Positions 5,346 to 6,086 of a stretch of 6,086 nt of DNA are shown piece by piece. A model generated the notes under the pieces. It was not told where the DNA came from, ran no database searches, and saw only the letters and a program-made list of their open reading frames with translations. Each line of letters starts with the position of its first letter. Position 1 is the stretch's first letter. A program made the position numbers and the translations under genes. Origin of the DNA: an uncultured Bacteroidota bacterium (GTDB lineage Bacteria > Bacteroidota > Bacteroidia > Chitinophagales > Chitinophagaceae); assembly GCA_903835145.1 (NCBI GenBank), contig CAILMA010000748.1:1-6086 (forward strand), read 5' to 3'.

Positions 5346-6086
5346 TTAATAACGGCTTCTTCCACCGCGACCGCCTGAGGAACTTCCACCAGTTGAGGCT
5401 TTGTTGCCAAAGGAGCGAACATCACCGGAAAAACGTGAACCACCGCTGTAAGGTTTAGAACCTCCACGACCTTCGCCGCCTTCCCTGCTTCCGCCTGGTC
5501 TTGTTTGTTCTGCTTCTTCAAGACGAACCTTACGGTTTTTGAATTTCTTAGAAGAAAGGTGCTCTTTAATATACTCAGCTGCATCGGCAGGTACGTTGAA
5601 GAAACTACTGAGATCACGCACAGTAATGCGGTCAATCATGTTCGGTTCTACGTCAGTTGATTCTGTAATGAACTGGAGCAATCTTGCTGCGTTAAGGCCA
5701 TCTTTTTCGCCCAGATTAATGAACAAACGAACGAACCTGCTGCCGCCACCACCACTGGCACCACCTTTACGCTCAAAGCCTGCATTCAGGTCTTCGGCAT
5801 CGGAATAGGCATCAATTGTGTCTTTAAGCTGCAACCAAATGAGTTTGCGTATCAGTTCATCCTTATCCAGGTGAGCAAACTGCTCTTCCATGGAATCGTA
5901 GTACATTTTAGCGAAATCATCCTTAGGCTCTGCATTTGCAATCTGCTCCATGTAGAAGAACAAGCGCTTGCGCACTACTTCCGCACCATCAGGAATATCG
6001 CTCTTATGGAATTTCTGTTTTACGAGTTTTTCGATCTGGCGGATATTAGAGATCTGCTTTGGAGAAACGATAGACATACAGATACC
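5346..6086 (-). CDS. DEAD-box ATP-dependent RNA helicase, C-terminal part (5' partial)
   Basis: The frame stays open to the right edge (GGT ATC TGT precede the ATG at 6077), so that ATG is internal and the helicase core lies outside the window. Numbering from that Met: residues 1-30 (MSIVSPKQISNIRQIEK...DIPDG) match the segment just after the last core motif in DeaD/CsdA-type helicases. Residues about 32-100 form a helical region like the dimerisation segment. A glycine-rich linker (104-113) follows, then a DbpA-type RNA-binding domain (about 114-188: RLFINLGEKDG, then MIDRITVRDLSSFFNVP). The last 50 residues are a disordered Gly/Arg/Ser tail with RGG motifs (204-206, 237-239) ending GRGGRSRY. 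Such helicases remodel structured RNA, often in ribosome assembly or cold adaptation. Family call firm; DeaD versus DbpA subtype cannot be settled without the core. Confidence 0.9.
   Translation of the reverse strand, partial: GICMSIVSPKQISNIRQIEKLVKQKFHKSDIPDGAEVVRKRLFFYMEQIANAEPKDDFAKMYYDSMEEQFAHLDKDELIRKLIWLQLKDTIDAYSDAEDLNAGFERKGGASGGGGSRFVRLFINLGEKDGLNAARLLQFITESTDVEPNMIDRITVRDLSSFFNVPADAAEYIKEHLSSKKFKNRKVRLEEAEQTRPGGSREGGEGRGGSKPYSGGSRFSGDVRSFGNKASTGGSSSGGRGGRSRY

Noticed and set aside
5315..5635. 106-codon minus-strand frame overlapping the helicase end
   Set aside because: It overlaps the RGG-tail coding region in another frame; the correct frame continues the DbpA-type domain and reaches a stop just before the terminator.

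Overview
The window looks like chromosomal DNA from a member of the Bacteroidota (Flavobacteriia, Sphingobacteriia or Chitinophagia type). Three things point there. Two upstream regions carry the TTTG/TTG plus TAnnTTTG promoter pattern typical of that phylum. Start codons mostly lack strong Shine-Dalgarno sequences. The aspartyl-tRNA synthetase, stand-alone RlmK-type methyltransferase and RGG-tailed DEAD-box helicase also read as Bacteroidota versions. The assignment is inference from sequence reading, not a database match. No tRNA, rRNA, CRISPR array, insertion sequence or phage gene is visible.

Left part (1-2727, rightward): the 3' end of a signalling gene whose last domain is a histidine-kinase dimerisation/phosphoacceptor domain with no ATPase domain after it; then ribH (lumazine synthase, riboflavin synthesis); then aspS (aspartyl-tRNA synthetase, true start at 880), closed by a strong 13-bp hairpin terminator.

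Middle part (2807-4371, leftward): a stand-alone 23S rRNA methyltransferase of the RlmK family, and upstream of it an unrecognised 151-residue protein built from four tandem repeats of about 21 residues, probably a small beta-helix. Each has its own candidate promoter with the same 19-nt spacing.

A 442-bp AT-rich intergenic region (4372-4813) separates that leftward gene from a rightward half-size EamA/DMT membrane protein (4814-5230). It holds the leftward promoter, a 14-bp dyad, a repeated 12-mer and, most notably, two near-identical 13-bp direct repeats 20 bp apart abutting a TAAATTTG -7 element. Each repeat contains a LytTR-type half-site, so this looks like an activator-dependent promoter for the membrane protein.

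Right edge (5247-6086, leftward): the 3' part of a DEAD-box RNA helicase gene (post-core region, DbpA-type RNA-binding domain, RGG-rich tail), ended by a 13-bp hairpin with a GAAA loop and a T-rich tract. Translation and RNA metabolism are the main housekeeping theme (aspS, RlmK, helicase). The genes do not form one operon, and I see no multi-gene novel system. The least explained items are the repeat protein, the kinase-less phosphoacceptor domain and the tandem-repeat promoter.
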